A stretch of DNA of 44,946 nt from Chitinophagales bacterium (GTDB taxonomy: Bacteria; Bacteroidota; Bacteroidia; Chitinophagales; JABDMM01). The translations under genes were made by a program, and so were the position numbers. The stretch's first letter is position 1; each line of letters opens with the position of its first letter. The notes below the pieces were generated by a model. That model did not search any database. It saw nothing but the letters and a program-made list of their open reading frames with translations, and was not told the DNA's origin. Below, piece by piece: positions 44,641 to 44,946 of the stretch. The stretch lies in assembly GCA_013001465.1 (NCBI GenBank), contig JABDMM010000078.1, forward strand, positions 1 to 44,946, written 5' to 3'.

Positions 44641-44946
44641 CTAGTTTCCAGAGAAGCTACTAAACTCTGCTTTCTCTGCATTATATTCTGAAGCTGGCAT
44701 AGGAATGTATCCCACATCTTTTGCCAGATATGCAGCATTTTCGAGGTAATAGTCAACAAAAGCCACCACTTCCGGACGTTGAATCGCTTTACTACTCACA
44801 TAAATAAATAGCGGCCTCGACAAGGGAGCATAGGTTCCATCTTTGACAGTCTCTAAAGAAGGTTTAACAGGTCCATTGCCACCATCAACTGCGACCAATT
44901 TCAACTTATCCTTGTTTTCTTCATAGTAAGCAATCCCGAAGAAACC
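44641..44946 (-). CDS. pstS: Phosphate-binding protein PstS, C-terminal part (5' end outside the window)
   Basis: The last 102 residues are present: [23 protein letters not shown] at the window edge, then [16 protein letters not shown] and [23 protein letters not shown], all typical of the end of PstS. The frame stays open to the window end, so the gene begins beyond it together with the operon promoter and any Pho-type regulator site. PstS is the periplasmic or lipid-anchored phosphate receptor. Confidence 0.92.
   Translation of the reverse strand, partial: GFFGIAYYEENKDKLKLVAVDGGNGPVKPSLETVKDGTYAPLSRPLFIYVSSKAIQRPEVVAFVDYYLENAAYLAKDVGYIPMPASEYNAEKAEFSSFSGN

Overview
The window reads as a chromosomal segment of a free-living or particle-associated member of the Bacteroidota; a Saprospiria- or Flavobacteriia-like lineage is my guess. 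Seven predicted secreted proteins end in the type IX secretion (T9SS) C-terminal sorting domain (a PNP..N motif, then a beta-strand block ending near FMIRR, KLVISR or similar). Several upstream regions carry the Bacteroidota promoter pattern TTG-N20-TAnnTTTG. Other typical families are a DUF4199 membrane protein, paired DUF4331 proteins, an APEAFKYQAVVRD-type secreted protein and a FeoB-associated small Cys protein. No T9SS machinery, ribosomal RNA, insertion sequence, prophage or CRISPR array is present.

Layout. 1-156: minus-strand tRNA transcription unit with a good promoter, a decayed tRNA copy, and the 5' end of a second tRNA cut by the window edge. 172-3150: secreted subtilisin-like protease (minus). 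3280-4547: small conserved protein and membrane-anchored alpha/beta hydrolase (minus). 4648-8199: second alpha/beta hydrolase overlapping a Baeyer-Villiger-type flavin monooxygenase, then a secreted depolymerase-like esterase. 8415-17795: three surface or secreted proteins, including a fibre-like protein with a self-cleaving-type C-terminal domain and a 1986-residue multi-domain adhesin. 17799-18617: di-iron sterol desaturase/hydroxylase family protein (minus). 18725-21585: tightly coupled operon of arylsulfotransferase-like protein, 50-residue membrane peptide and membrane sulfotransferase. 21588-23874: DUF4199 protein and secreted alpha/beta-hydrolase-like protein (minus). 24122-25282: secreted endonuclease/exonuclease/phosphatase protein behind a structured leader. 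25286-26011: NYN/LOTUS RNase-like protein (minus). 26167-28753: two DUF4331 proteins and a TPR protein, bounded by hairpin terminators. 28842-34690: membrane protein, large nuclease-helicase fusion and Uup-type ABC-F ATPase (minus). 34883-35606: two small convergent genes. 35694-38199: ferrous iron uptake operon feoA-feoB-small Cys protein under a 27-bp palindromic operator. 38336-41338: surface protein made of eight repeats of exactly 111 residues. 41385-44946: phosphate uptake operon pstS(partial)-pstC-pstA-pstB-phoU (minus).

Taken together, the segment combines nutrient scavenging (secreted protease, esterase and nuclease; Pst phosphate and Feo iron uptake) with surface-protein production for export by T9SS. 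The least understood parts are the sulfotransferase operon with its overlooked 50-residue membrane peptide, the exact-period repeat protein, the fibre-like protein, and the tRNA remnant behind a live-looking promoter. No intergenic stretch exceeds about 250 bases.
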